NCBI GenBank assembly: GCA_035651815.1
Contig: DASRFB010000077.1
Coordinates: 12,696-76,695 of the forward strand
Source of the DNA: VBDM01 sp035651815
Lineage (GTDB): Bacteria > Pseudomonadota > Gammaproteobacteria > Burkholderiales > SG8-39
DNA: 64,000 bases
Direction: 5' to 3'
A program made the translations under genes and the position numbers. Positions 41,703 to 50,101 of this stretch are shown one piece after another (position 1 is the stretch's first letter; the number at the start of each line of letters is the position of its first letter). The notes below the pieces were generated by a model. It was not told the origin of the DNA. It saw only the letters and a program-made list of their open reading frames with translations, and made no database searches.

Positions 41703-44527
41703 TGCGGCTCCTGCGGCGGCCCTTCCCCGGCCGCGTGGCGCGCCGGGTGTTCCTCGCCTTCGTACTGTCGGCGTTCGTCCCGCTCGGCCTGATGGCCGTG
41801 ATCTCGCTCGCCGAGGTGCGCGACGTGCTGCTGGTCGAGGCCGAGCAGCGCCTCGCGGCGAGGAGCAAGGCCTACGGCGACACGCTGCTCGATCACCTGC
41901 TGCTCGCGACGGAGGCCGCGGCCGGAGCCATCAGCCGCAGCGAGCGCGGCGGCTGGCGCGCGCCCGAATCGCTCCGTCGCTATTTCCGCACGCTGGGCAT
42001 CGTCGATGCGAGAAACGCGGTCACGCCCGTCATGGGCGACGCCGTGCTACCCGAGGTGCCCGACGAGCTGCGCCGGCGCCTCGCCTCGGGACGGCACGCG
42101 TTCGTCTTCACGCCCGCGCACGGAAGCGCGCGCGTGTTCCTGCTCGTGCCCGATCCCAGCATCGCCCCGGGGACGGTGCTCTTCGGCGAGCTGCAGCCCG
42201 AGTTCCTGTGGGGCGCGCTCGACGTGCTGCCCGCGGCCACCGACTTCTGCGTCATCGACGAGGACACGCGCACCATCCTGTTCTGCAGCGCGCCGGCGTT
42301 GTCGGGCGGGGCGCTGCACACGATCGACGCCCTCGCCGGCCGCTCGACCGCGACGTCGACGACGTTCGAGCTCGGGCCGGAGACGATGCGCGCGGTCGCG
42401 TGGGGCCAGTTCATGCGCGCCGAGTTCGGCGTCGGCGAATGGATCGTGGTCGCGGCGCAGCCCGAGCGCTTCCTGCTCCGGCGCATCGCCGAGTTCCGCA
42501 AGCTCTACGTGCCCGTCGTGCTGCTAGCCCTGCTGATCGTCGCGTGGCTGACGGTGCGTCAGATCAGGACGATCCTGGTGCCGATCGACGAGCTCGCCGC
42601 CGGCGCGCGCCGCGTCGCGCACAACGACTTCTCCAGGGCGGTCGAGGTCCACCGCGACGACGAGTTCGGCGAGCTCGCCGCCGCCTTCAACCGCATGTCG
42701 ACGCGGGTCGGGCGCCAGTTCTCGGTGCTGACCGCGCTGGCCGAGATCGACCGGCTCATCCTCTCCAGCGAGGAGACCGAATCGGTCATCGCCACGGTGC
42801 TCCGGCGGATCGGCGAGCTGATCGCGGGAAGCTGCCCGAGCGTCATGCTGCTCGATCACGACAACCCGGGCCTCGCGCACATCTACGCGCCCGCGCCCGA
42901 GGCGCCCGAGCGCGTGGTCGCGGCGCGCCACGAGCTGCAGGCGGCCGATTGCGCGACGCTCGAAGGGCTGCAGAACGGCTTCTGGACCGACCCGAGGGAG
43001 GACCGCGCCGCGTACCTCGCGCGCCAGCGCGCGCGCGCCGTGATGGCGGCATACGTGCAGCCGATCCACTGGCGGGGCGCGGTCTGCGGCGCGCTGGTGC
43101 TCGGGCAGCCCGGGCCCTCGGCCCTCGGCGAGGACGACCGCAAGCACGTGCGCGACTTCGCCGACCGCGTCGCGGTGGCGATCTCCTCCGCGTGGCGCGA
43201 CGAGCAGCTGTACGTGCAGGCGCATTTCGACACGCTGACCGGCCTGCCGAACCGCTCGCTGCTCAAAGACCGGCTCACGCAGGAGATCGCGCGCTGCGTG
43301 CGCGAGTCGGGCTCGTTCGCCGTGCTCTTCATCGACCTCGACCACTTCAAGGACGTGAACGACGCGCTCGGCCACACGTCGGGCGACGCCGCGCTGCGCG
43401 AGGCGGCGCGAAGGATCTCGCGCTGCCTGCGCGACAGCGACACGGTGTCGCGCCTCGGGGGGGACGAGTTCAACGTCGTCCTCACGCAGCTCCAGGACCC
43501 GCAGGACGCCGGCCGCATCGCCGAGAACGTCATCCGGTCGCTTTCGGAGGCGTTCGTCATCGACGGCCAGAGCTCGTTCCTTTCCGCGAGCATCGGCATC
43601 GCGCTCTATCCCCAGGACGGCCGCTCCGCCGACGAGCTGATCAAGAACGCCGACACCGCGATGTACCGCGCGAAAGCGGGCGGCCGCGGCCAGGCCGTGT
43701 ACTTCGAGGAGGCGATGAACGCCGAGGCGGTGTCGCGCGTCACGCTCGGCCGCGAGCTGCGCCGCGCGATCGACCAGCGCGAGCTCGAGCTCTACTACCA
43801 GCCGGTGCTCGACCTGCGCAGCGGCGGCATCCGCGGCGCCGAGGCGCTGCTGCGCTGGCACCACCCGGCGCAGGGCCTGACGCTGCCCGCGCGCTTCATC
43901 CGCCTCGCCGAGGACTCGGGATACATCGAGCAGCTCGGGCGCTGGGTGATCGAGGAGGCCAGCCGGCAGCTCGCGCGCTGGCAGGCGCGGGGGGCCGCGC
44001 CGCCGCGGCTCGCCGTGAACGTGTCGGCGCGGCAGTTCCGCGGCCCCGCGCTGGTCGATATCGTGCGCGACGCGACGCGCGCCGCCGGCATCTCGCCCGC
44101 GAGCCTCGAGGTCGAGATCACCGAGACGGCGTTGATCGACCACGGGCCGGCGGTCGAGGACATGCTGCGCGAGCTGGTGACGCTGGGCGTGGGCCTGTCG
44201 CTCGACGACTTCGGCACCGGGTTCTCGTCCATGGCGTATCTCAAGCGCTTTCCGGTCGACACGGTGAAGATCGACCGCGTGTTCGTCGAGAGCCTCGGCC
44301 GCGAGGCGGACTCCGAGGTCATCGTCGCGGCGATCATCGCGATGTCGCACGCGCTCGGCAAGTCGGTGATCGCCGAGGGCGCCGAGACCGAGGAGCAGAT
44401 CGGCCTGCTGAAGCGCCTCGAGTGCGACGGCGCCCAGGGCTACGGCTTCGCGCGCCCGCTCACCGCGGAGCAGTTCTCCCGCTTCGCGCTCGAGCGCGAC
44501 CTTCTCGGGACCGGCGCCGCGGGCTGA
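41702..44527 (+). CDS. membrane sensor with HAMP, GAF-like, GGDEF and EAL domains
   Basis: A 941-residue protein for turnover of the second messenger c-di-GMP. Order: helix 1 (VFLAFVLSAFVPLGLMAVISL), a periplasmic sensor of ~240 residues, helix 2 (VPVVLLALLIVAWLTV), HAMP (about 290-345), a GAF-like domain (about 350-490), GGDEF with intact RLGGDEF (586-590) and EAL starting at Glu714 in AEALLRWHHP. The EAL part has the DDFGTGFSS loop and the NVSARQF and EITE blocks, so the phosphodiesterase site looks complete; both activities are possible. The cyclase I-site RxxD is not clear (SRCLRDSD precedes GGDEF). Start ATG 41702 is coupled to the pseudopilin gene. Confidence 0.93.
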   Translation: MRLLRRPFPGRVARRVFLAFVLSAFVPLGLMAVISLAEVRDVLLVEAEQRLAARSKAYGDTLLDHLLLATEAAAGAISRSERGGWRAPESLRRYFRTLGIVDARNAVTPVMGDAVLPEVPDELRRRLASGRHAFVFTPAHGSARVFLLVPDPSIAPGTVLFGELQPEFLWGALDVLPAATDFCVIDEDTRTILFCSAPALSGGALHTIDALAGRSTATSTTFELGPETMRAVAWGQFMRAEFGVGEWIVVAAQPERFLLRRIAEFRKLYVPVVLLALLIVAWLTVRQIRTILVPIDELAAGARRVAHNDFSRAVEVHRDDEFGELAAAFNRMSTRVGRQFSVLTALAEIDRLILSSEETESVIATVLRRIGELIAGSCPSVMLLDHDNPGLAHIYAPAPEAPERVVAARHELQAADCATLEGLQNGFWTDPREDRAAYLARQRARAVMAAYVQPIHWRGAVCGALVLGQPGPSALGEDDRKHVRDFADRVAVAISSAWRDEQLYVQAHFDTLTGLPNRSLLKDRLTQEIARCVRESGSFAVLFIDLDHFKDVNDALGHTSGDAALREAARRISRCLRDSDTVSRLGGDEFNVVLTQLQDPQDAGRIAENVIRSLSEAFVIDGQSSFLSASIGIALYPQDGRSADELIKNADTAMYRAKAGGRGQAVYFEEAMNAEAVSRVTLGRELRRAIDQRELELYYQPVLDLRSGGIRGAEALLRWHHPAQGLTLPARFIRLAEDSGYIEQLGRWVIEEASRQLARWQARGAAPPRLAVNVSARQFRGPALVDIVRDATRAAGISPASLEVEITETALIDHGPAVEDMLRELVTLGVGLSLDDFGTGFSSMAYLKRFPVDTVKIDRVFVESLGREADSEVIVAAIIAMSHALGKSVIAEGAETEEQIGLLKRLECDGAQGYGFARPLTAEQFSRFALERDLLGTGAAG

Positions 44528-44539
44528 GGCGCGCGCGGC

Positions 44540-45499
44540 TCACTCGAGCCGCACGCCCGCCTCGCGGATGATCTTCGCGTACTTCGCGTCCTCGGCGGCG
44601 ATGAACGCCGCGAACTGCGCCGGCGTGCTGCCGATCACCTCGCCGCCCTGCGCGGCGATGCGCTCGGCGACGTCGGGCAGCTTCAGCGCGCGGGCGGTGT
44701 CGTCGTGGATCTTCGCGATCACGTCCTTCGGCGTCCCCGCCGGCGCGAGCAGGCCGAACCACAGCGACGTGTCGAAGCCCGGGAAGCCCGACTCCGCCAT
44801 CGTCGGCACGTCCGGGGCGATCGGCGAGCGCTTCGGCGTCGTCACGGCCAGGATCCGCAGCTTGCCCGCCTTCGCCTGCGGGCTGATGGTGAGGATGCCG
44901 TAGACGCCGATCGGCACCTGCCCGCCGATCACGTCGGGGATCGACTGGCCCGCGCCCTTGTACGGGACGTGCACGAGCTTGATGCCCGCCGCGGCCTGGA
45001 GGATCTCCCCGGTCAGATGCTGCGTGCTCGCGGTGCCGGGCGTCGCGTAGCCGAGCGTCCCCGGCTTCGCCTTCGCGAGCGCCACGAGAGCGGCGATGTC
45101 CTTCGCCGGAACGCCCGGGTTCACCGCGATCACGAGCGGCGTCACCGTCACCAGCGTGATCGGGGCGAGGTCGCGCCGCGGGTCGTACGGCACCTTGGGA
45201 AAGACGTGGTGGTTGACCGCGACCTCCTGCGGCGAGCACATGAGCAGCGTGTAGCCGTCGGGCGCGCTCTTCGCCACCGCGTCGGCGCCGATCATGCCGC
45301 TCGCGCCGACGCGGTTCTCGACCACGACCGGCTGGCCCCAGCGCTCGCCGAGCTTCTGCCCGACCGCGCGCGCGAGGAGATCCGTGCTGCCGCCGGGCGA
45401 GAAGGCGACGATGATCTTCACGGGCTTCGCGGGGTACTGCTGGGCCGCGGCGCCGGAGGCGCCGAGGACCATCGCGAGCAGGCAGACGCTGCGCTTCAT
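44540..45499 (-). CDS. Bug/TctC-family periplasmic substrate-binding protein (4)
   Basis: A 319-residue Bug protein. Signal peptide 1-19 (GAAAQQYP). Landmarks: YPAKPVKIIVAFSPGGSTD (with Ala in place of the usual Pro), QPVVVENRVGASGMIG, APDGYT, YDPRRDL and HVPYKGAGQ. Start ATG at 45499 gives a typical leader. It ends 12 bases past the stop of the convergent GGDEF/EAL gene. The following minus-strand gene upstream, SRAP, ends at 45530 and is 30 bases away, so the two may share transcription by read-through. Ligand unknown. Confidence 0.92.
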   Translation of the reverse strand: MKRSVCLLAMVLGASGAAAQQYPAKPVKIIVAFSPGGSTDLLARAVGQKLGERWGQPVVVENRVGASGMIGADAVAKSAPDGYTLLMCSPQEVAVNHHVFPKVPYDPRRDLAPITLVTVTPLVIAVNPGVPAKDIAALVALAKAKPGTLGYATPGTASTQHLTGEILQAAAGIKLVHVPYKGAGQSIPDVIGGQVPIGVYGILTISPQAKAGKLRILAVTTPKRSPIAPDVPTMAESGFPGFDTSLWFGLLAPAGTPKDVIAKIHDDTARALKLPDVAERIAAQGGEVIGSTPAQFAAFIAAEDAKYAKIIREAGVRLE

Positions 45500-45529
45500 C
45501 GGTCGCTCCTCAAGTTGCGCGCGGGCATT

Positions 45530-46237
45530 CTACCGCTCGCGCTCGATCAGCTCCGGGCCGTCGCGGCCGGCGTCGTTCACGAGCGGGCGCACCCGCCAGT
45601 GCACGAAGGCCTCGGGCGGCATGGCGCGCGCGGCGAGCGCGCGCGCCGCCTCGGGATCGTCGAGCGAGCGGTCGAGCCACGCCGCATATGCGCTCTCGGG
45701 CAGGACGACCGGCGCGCGGCCGTGGATCGCCGCGAGCGCGCCCGACGCGGGCCCGGTGAGGATCGCGCACGAGCGCAGCGCCTCGCCGGTCCCCGGGTCC
45801 TTCCAGTACGCCGCGAGCCCGGCGAAGCACGCGAGCGCGCCGTCGGCGCGGCGGATGTAGCGCGGCTGCTTCGCCGCGACGATCTCGCCGGTCGCGGGAT
45901 CGGTGCGCTCGGCCGGGCCCCACTCGTACCAGCCCTCGGCCGGGACCAGGCAGCGCGAGCGCGCGAGCGCGTCGCGCCACATCGGCTTCGCCGCCGCCTC
46001 CTCGACGCGCGCGTTGAAGCTCGCGCGAGGCGGCTTCGCTTCTTTCCACCAGTGCGGGACCAGGCCCCAGCGGCCCGAGGCGATCTCGGGCTCGCCGGAG
46101 CCGGCGCGGGCGCGGACGAACGGCACGGTGTCCGTGGGACAGACGTTGAAGCGGTGCGCGAGCGGGTTGGCGCGCGCCGCGACGCGGAAGGCGCGCGCGA
46201 TCGCGGCTTCCTCGGGACTGACGTAGCGGCCGCACAT
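45530..46237 (-). CDS. SRAP-domain protein (YedK/HMCES family)
   Basis: A 235-residue DNA-repair protein that forms a thiazolidine cross-link to abasic sites in single-stranded DNA, shielding them from cleavage. The Cys2 nucleophile follows the start Met (MCGRY), which is essential because Met is removed. Asn in RFNVCPTD, SFNARVE with the second Asn, the Glu in PAEGWYEW and the IHGRAPVVL box (the His normally in HDRMPV) complete the active site. Start ATG at 46237, since Cys must be residue 2. It stands between two Bug genes with no obvious partner. Confidence 0.92.
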   Translation of the reverse strand: MCGRYVSPEEAAIARAFRVAARANPLAHRFNVCPTDTVPFVRARAGSGEPEIASGRWGLVPHWWKEAKPPRASFNARVEEAAAKPMWRDALARSRCLVPAEGWYEWGPAERTDPATGEIVAAKQPRYIRRADGALACFAGLAAYWKDPGTGEALRSCAILTGPASGALAAIHGRAPVVLPESAYAAWLDRSLDDPEAARALAARAMPPEAFVHWRVRPLVNDAGRDGPELIERER

Positions 46238-46256
46238 CGCCGCTATCTTATTCGCC

Positions 46257-47219
46257 CTACTCGACCTTCGCGCCCGAGGCCTTCACCACCCCGGCCCACT
46301 TGGTGTACTCCGAGCGGATGTAGGCCGCGAACTCCTCGGGCGTGTCGCCGACGATGTCGATGGTCGCGCGGTCGAGCGCCTGCGTAACCTCGGGCGTCGC
46401 GAGCACGCGCAGGATGTCGGCGTGGACCTTCCTCACGATCGTCGCCGGCGTGCCCGCGGGGGCGAGCACCCCGTACATGTTGTCGACCTGGAAGCCGGGG
46501 TAGCCCGACTCGGCCACCGTCGGCACGTCGGGCAGCACCGCGAGGCGCTTCGGGCTGGTCACCGCGATCGCGACCAGCTTGCCGCTCTTGATGTGCGGCA
46601 CCGTCGTCGGCACCGCCATGAAGCCGAGCTTCACCTGCCCCGAGAGCACCGACGCGATCGCGGGCGCGGCGCCCGCGAACGGGATCGCCTGCATCTCGAC
46701 GTGCGTCATGGTGCGGAACAGCTCGCCCGACAGGTGCCCCGCGAGCCCGATGCCGGGCGTCGCGAAGTCGACCTTCGTCGTGCGCGCGAGCCGCTCGACG
46801 TCCTTCATCGTGTTCACGCCGGCGAGGCTCGGGTGGCGCACGACCACGGTCGCGGAGTTGCCGACGACGGTGATCGGCGCGAAGTCCTTGACCGGGTCGA
46901 ACCCCGGGTCCTTGTAGAGGCTCGGGTTCGACATGAGGCCCGAGGTGGTGAGCAGCAGCGTGTAGCCGTCGGGCGCGGCCTTCGCGACCTGCGCGGTGCC
47001 GATGTTGCCGCCGGCGCCGCCGTGGTTCTCGATCACGAGCGGCTGGCCCCAGATCTTGCCCAGGTTCGCCGAGAGCAGCCGCGCGACGAGGTCGGCGGGA
47101 CCGCCCGCGGGGAACGGGACGATCATGCGCACCGGGTGCGCGGGATATTGCTGCGCGTGGGTCGCGGGAATCACGCAGGCGAGCGCGAGCGCCGCCAGGC
47201 ATCGGAACATCGTTCGCAT
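46257..47219 (-). CDS. Bug/TctC-family periplasmic substrate-binding protein (5)
   Basis: A 320-residue Bug protein. Signal peptide 1-22 (PATHAQQYP). YPAHPVRMIVPFPAGGPAD has the non-standard GGPAD loop; QPLVIENHGGAGGNIG, with Gly-Gly in place of Pro-Gly-Ala, and APDGYT follow. The HVPYKG block is replaced by EMQAIPFAGAAP, a real departure from the others, since this loop contacts ligand. Start ATG at 47219 after a GAGGAGGCC ribosome site. It is 19 bases upstream of the SRAP gene, so the SRAP start is probably reached by read-through. Ligand unknown. Confidence 0.9.
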   Translation of the reverse strand: MRTMFRCLAALALACVIPATHAQQYPAHPVRMIVPFPAGGPADLVARLLSANLGKIWGQPLVIENHGGAGGNIGTAQVAKAAPDGYTLLLTTSGLMSNPSLYKDPGFDPVKDFAPITVVGNSATVVVRHPSLAGVNTMKDVERLARTTKVDFATPGIGLAGHLSGELFRTMTHVEMQAIPFAGAAPAIASVLSGQVKLGFMAVPTTVPHIKSGKLVAIAVTSPKRLAVLPDVPTVAESGYPGFQVDNMYGVLAPAGTPATIVRKVHADILRVLATPEVTQALDRATIDIVGDTPEEFAAYIRSEYTKWAGVVKASGAKVE

Positions 47220-47287
47220 TGTGGCCTCCTCGCCCGGATTCTAAGGGCGGACGATAATAAGGGAATTCCATTCCGGGGAGAGGAACG

Positions 47288-47710
47288 ATGCCGGGACCGA
47301 GCGCGGGAACGAAGCTGCGCGGCAGCTGCCTGTGCGGCGCGATCCGCTACGAGATCGACGGCGAGATCGGGCCGATCCAGTACTGCCACTGCCGCCGCTG
47401 CCGCAAGGCGACCGGGAGCGCGTTCAACGTCGGCTCGACCGTGCCGGCCTCGGGCTTCCGCATCGTCGCGGGCGACGGCCACCTCGGCCGCTTCCTGCAC
47501 ACGTCGGGGCTCGAGCGCACGTTCTGCCGCGGCTGCGGGTCGCCGATCTACAGCTGGTGGCCGAAGAAGGCGCCCGAGCTGCGCCGCATCCGGGTCGGCA
47601 CGCTCGATACGCCCGTGACGGGGAAGGTCTCGGCGCACATCTTCGCGGCGTACAAGGCCGAGTGGGACGAGATCCTCGACGGCGCGCCGCAATACGCCGA
47701 GCGTCCGTGA
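47288..47710 (+). CDS. GFA/CENP-V-domain protein
   Basis: A 140-residue zinc protein of the GFA family, named after glutathione-dependent formaldehyde-activating enzyme, though most members have no proven activity. All Cys positions are kept: GSCLCGAIRYEI, YCHCRRCRKATG (the C-x-C-x2-C cluster) and TFCRGCGSPIYSW. The G-S-A-F-N-V-GSTVP segment after the cluster is normal. Start ATG at 47288 after GGGAGAGGA. Diverges from the Bug gene, gap 68 bases. A 94-base gap follows to the next plus-strand gene. Confidence 0.88.
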   Translation: MPGPSAGTKLRGSCLCGAIRYEIDGEIGPIQYCHCRRCRKATGSAFNVGSTVPASGFRIVAGDGHLGRFLHTSGLERTFCRGCGSPIYSWWPKKAPELRRIRVGTLDTPVTGKVSAHIFAAYKAEWDEILDGAPQYAERP

Positions 47711-47804
47711 CGAAATGTGCTTTCGCGGAGCCGCGCGCTTTGCTACGCTTCCCGTCGCGGCGCTCGTCGCCGCCGACATCGACAACCAGGGAAAGGGACA
47801 GACC

Positions 47805-48254
47805 ATGAAGAACACGCGCCGCGCGATCGTCGCCGCGCTCGTCTCGCTGCCGCTCGCCGCGGCGGCCGGGGTGACGGTGCCCGACAAGATCGGCTACGAC
47901 AAGAACGCCGCGGTCACCGACGCGGTGAAGAAGGAGTGCGCGCTCGACACCAAGATCCCGCAGTACGTGAAGCACGCCGCCGGATCGGCCGGAACCGGCA
48001 CGCTCGACATGAAGATCACCAACGTGCTCGCCCCCGGCGGCGGCGCGTGGAGCGGCCCGAAAGCGGTGACGGTCTCGGGAACCTTGCGCGACGGCGGCAA
48101 GGTCGTCGGCAGCTTCACCGTCCGCCGCCAGACCACGCGCGGCGGCTACGGCACCTGCCAGATGCTCGTGCGCGACGCCGAGGCGATCGGCAAGGACATC
48201 GGCGCCTGGCTCAAGTCGCCGACGATGGACGCGAAGCTGGGCGACGCGAAGTAG
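47805..48254 (+). CDS. small exported protein of unknown function
   Basis: A 149-residue exported protein: signal peptide 1-22 (PLAAAAGVTVP), then a beta-rich domain with two Cys (KKECALDTK and GTCQMLVRD) likely paired in the envelope, and the repeated pattern TVSGTLRDGGKVVGSFTVRRQTTRGGYG, which looks like strands of a sandwich. I recognise no family. Start: ATG at 47805 with GAAAGGGA upstream; a frame opening at 47715 lacks a signal peptide. A strong terminator follows at 48272, so this is the end of a transcript that may include the GFA gene. Confidence 0.7.
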   Translation: MKNTRRAIVAALVSLPLAAAAGVTVPDKIGYDKNAAVTDAVKKECALDTKIPQYVKHAAGSAGTGTLDMKITNVLAPGGGAWSGPKAVTVSGTLRDGGKVVGSFTVRRQTTRGGYGTCQMLVRDAEAIGKDIGAWLKSPTMDAKLGDAK

Positions 48255-48271
48255 GCGCAGCCGCCGCAAGG

Positions 48272-48300
48272 AACGGCCGGGGCCGCCCGGCCGTTTTCGT
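48272..48300 (+). terminator. intrinsic terminator after the small exported protein
   Basis: AACGGCCGGG (48272-48281) pairs exactly with CCCGGCCGTT (48286-48295) around the loop GCCG, followed by TTCGT. The stem is ten pairs and very GC-rich, with a short T-run. On the minus strand it also lies past the end of the Bug gene at 48310. Confidence 0.82.
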
Positions 48301-48309
48301 TTCAACGCG

Positions 48310-49272
48310 TCATTCGACCTTGATGTGCCTTTCGCGCACGAGCTTGCCCCATTTGTCGAGCTCCTTCCTGAGGTGGGCGGAGAATTCGGCGGGGCTGCTG
48401 GCGATGATGTCGAGCCCCATCTGCGCGAAGCGCGGCGCGACCTCGGGGGAGCGCAGCACCTGCGCGAGCTTCGCGCTCAACAGGTCGACGATCCGCGGCG
48501 GCGTCGCGCGCGGCGCGAGCACGCCGTGCCAGGTGGTGAACTCGTAGCCGGGGACGCCGGCCTCGGCGAGCGTCGGCACGTCGGGCAGCGCCGCGGCGCG
48601 CCGCGTGCTGGTCACGCCGAGCGCGCGCAGGCGTCCCGAGCTCACGTGCGGCACGGCCTCGGAGATGTTCTGGAAGGTGATCCCGACCTCGCCGCCCAGC
48701 ACCGCGACCAGCGCCGGCCCGCCGCCCTTGTACTGGACGGCGACGATGTCGACGCCGCCCAGCATGTTGAACAGCTCGCCCGCCATGTGCGGGTTGGTGC
48801 CGGCGCCGGCGGCCGAATAGTTGAGCACGCCGGGCTTCGCGCGCGCGAGCGCGAGCAGCTCGGCGACCGAGCGCGCGGGCACCGACGGGTGCACGACCAG
48901 CACCGCCGGCGACGAGCACAGGAGCGAAACGGGCGCGAAATCGCGGATCGGGTCGTACGGCAGGTGCTGGTACAGGCCGACGTTCGCGACGAACGGGATG
49001 GTGTTGAGGAGCAGCGTATAGCCGTCGGGCTTCGCGCGCGCCGCCTCCGCGGTGCCGATGCTGCCCGAGGCGCCGGCGCGGTTCTCGACCACCACCGGCT
49101 GGCCCACGCTCGCCGCGAGCACCGGGCCGATCACGCGCGCCACCGTGTCGACGCTGCCGCCCGGCGGAAACGGCAGCAGCAGCCGGATCGGGCGGCTCGG
49201 GTAAGGGTCGGTCTGTGCCGCTGCTGCAAACGAGCCGAGGACGAGCGCGATAAGGACGAGCGTGCGTTTCAC
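48310..49272 (-). CDS. Bug/TctC-family periplasmic substrate-binding protein (6)
   Basis: A 320-residue Bug protein. Signal peptide 1-19 (SFAAAAQTDP). Landmarks: YPSRPIRLLLPFPPGGSVD, QPVVVENRAGASGSIG, KPDGYT, YDPIRDF and AVQYKGGGP (VQYKG in place of VPYKG). Start is a GTG at 49272, because AAGGAG lies seven bases upstream and the leader is canonical (VKRTLVLIAL); an upstream in-frame start at 49671 would add ~130 residues of unrelated sequence. The divergent DUF1080 leader begins 70 bases away. Ligand unknown. Confidence 0.92.
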   Translation of the reverse strand: MKRTLVLIALVLGSFAAAAQTDPYPSRPIRLLLPFPPGGSVDTVARVIGPVLAASVGQPVVVENRAGASGSIGTAEAARAKPDGYTLLLNTIPFVANVGLYQHLPYDPIRDFAPVSLLCSSPAVLVVHPSVPARSVAELLALARAKPGVLNYSAAGAGTNPHMAGELFNMLGGVDIVAVQYKGGGPALVAVLGGEVGITFQNISEAVPHVSSGRLRALGVTSTRRAAALPDVPTLAEAGVPGYEFTTWHGVLAPRATPPRIVDLLSAKLAQVLRSPEVAPRFAQMGLDIIASSPAEFSAHLRKELDKWGKLVRERHIKVE

Positions 49273-49342
49273 GGACGGCTCCTTGCGTAGCTTGCCGGCG
49301 AGTGTAAGACTTCCGCGCTCGAACGTCCAAAGGAGGCTCGCC

Positions 49343-49465
49343 ATGAAGCCCTTCTCCAACGTCGCGCGGGGAATCGTGAGGCCAGAGCGCCGAACTTCGC
49401 CCAGCCGGGATTTACCCGGCCTTCTTTTTGGAGCGATACTGGGCGCCCCGCTCCAAGGAGGCGCC
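49343..49465 (+). promoter_or_regulatory. leader with a second in-frame start, terminator and SD-pairing hairpin
   Basis: AAAGGAGG at 49330-49337 precedes an ATG at 49343 that is in frame with, and 41 codons before, the DUF1080 lipoprotein start. Between the two starts lies a terminator: GCCGGG-ATTTA-CCCGGC (49404-49420) then CTTCTTTTT. After it, TTGGAGCG (49428-49435) can pair with CGCTCCAA (49449-49456), the last bases of which join the AAGGAGG of the lipoprotein gene. Either a translated leader that controls read-through, or a remnant of a duplicated 5' end. Confidence 0.5.
49404..49430 (+). terminator. hairpin terminator in the DUF1080 leader
   Basis: GCCGGG (49404-49409) pairs with CCCGGC (49415-49420) across the loop ATTTA, and CTTCTTTTT follows: a short but classic intrinsic terminator on the plus strand, placed between two in-frame starts with good ribosome sites. 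Confidence 0.7.
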
Positions 49466-50101
49466 ATGAAACGCTCGCTCGCGGTCTTCCTGCTCCTCGC
49501 CGTGTCCGCCCTGGCCGGCTGCGCCCATACCACGGCTCCCGCCGCGGGCGGCGGCTGGATCACCCTGCTCGACGGCAAGACGCTCGAGAACTGGAACCGC
49601 ATCGGCGACGCGAACTGGCGCATCGAGGACGGCGCGGCCGTGGCCGACGCCGGCAACGGTTTCCTGGTCACGAAGCAGACCTTCGGCGACTTCGAGCTGC
49701 GCGCCGAGTTCTACGTCGACGAGAACGCGAACAGCGGGGTCTTCATCCGCTGCTCGGACCCGAAGAGGCCGGCGAGCGCGACCGGCTACGAGGTGAACAT
49801 CTTCGACAAGCGCCCCGATCCGAGCTACGGCACGGGCGCGATCGTCGGCGTCGCGAAGGCGCAGCCGGTGATCAAGGCGGGCGGCCAGTGGAACACGTAC
49901 GAGATCACCGCCAAGGGCGACCAGATCACGGTGGTCCTGAACGGCGTGCGCACCGCGTTCGCGCGCGACGGCAAGCACCCGAGCGGCTACATCGCGCTCC
50001 AGCACGGCGAGGACTCGGTGAAGAACACGGCCCTCGTCAAGTTCCGCAAGGTCGAAATCCGCTCGCTCGCCGCGCCCGGCCCCGCCGGCAAGGGCTACTG
50101 A
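49466..50101 (+). CDS. DUF1080-domain lipoprotein
   Basis: A 211-residue lipoprotein: signal with lipobox LAGC (SALAGCAHT), then a concanavalin-like DUF1080 (3-keto-disaccharide hydrolase type) domain. It shows WITLLDGKTLENWNRIGDANWRIEDGAAVAD, the family block FGDFELRAEFYVDENANSGVFIR, and YEVNIFDKRPDPSYGTGAIVG, then QWNTYEITAKGDQITVVLNG. Members cleave keto-sugars or bind glycans at the cell surface. Start ATG 49466 has CCAAGGAGG. A longer in-frame start at 49343 is discussed as a leader. The last seven bases overlap the convergent cytochrome gene. Confidence 0.9.
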   Translation: MKRSLAVFLLLAVSALAGCAHTTAPAAGGGWITLLDGKTLENWNRIGDANWRIEDGAAVADAGNGFLVTKQTFGDFELRAEFYVDENANSGVFIRCSDPKRPASATGYEVNIFDKRPDPSYGTGAIVGVAKAQPVIKAGGQWNTYEITAKGDQITVVLNGVRTAFARDGKHPSGYIALQHGEDSVKNTALVKFRKVEIRSLAAPGPAGKGY

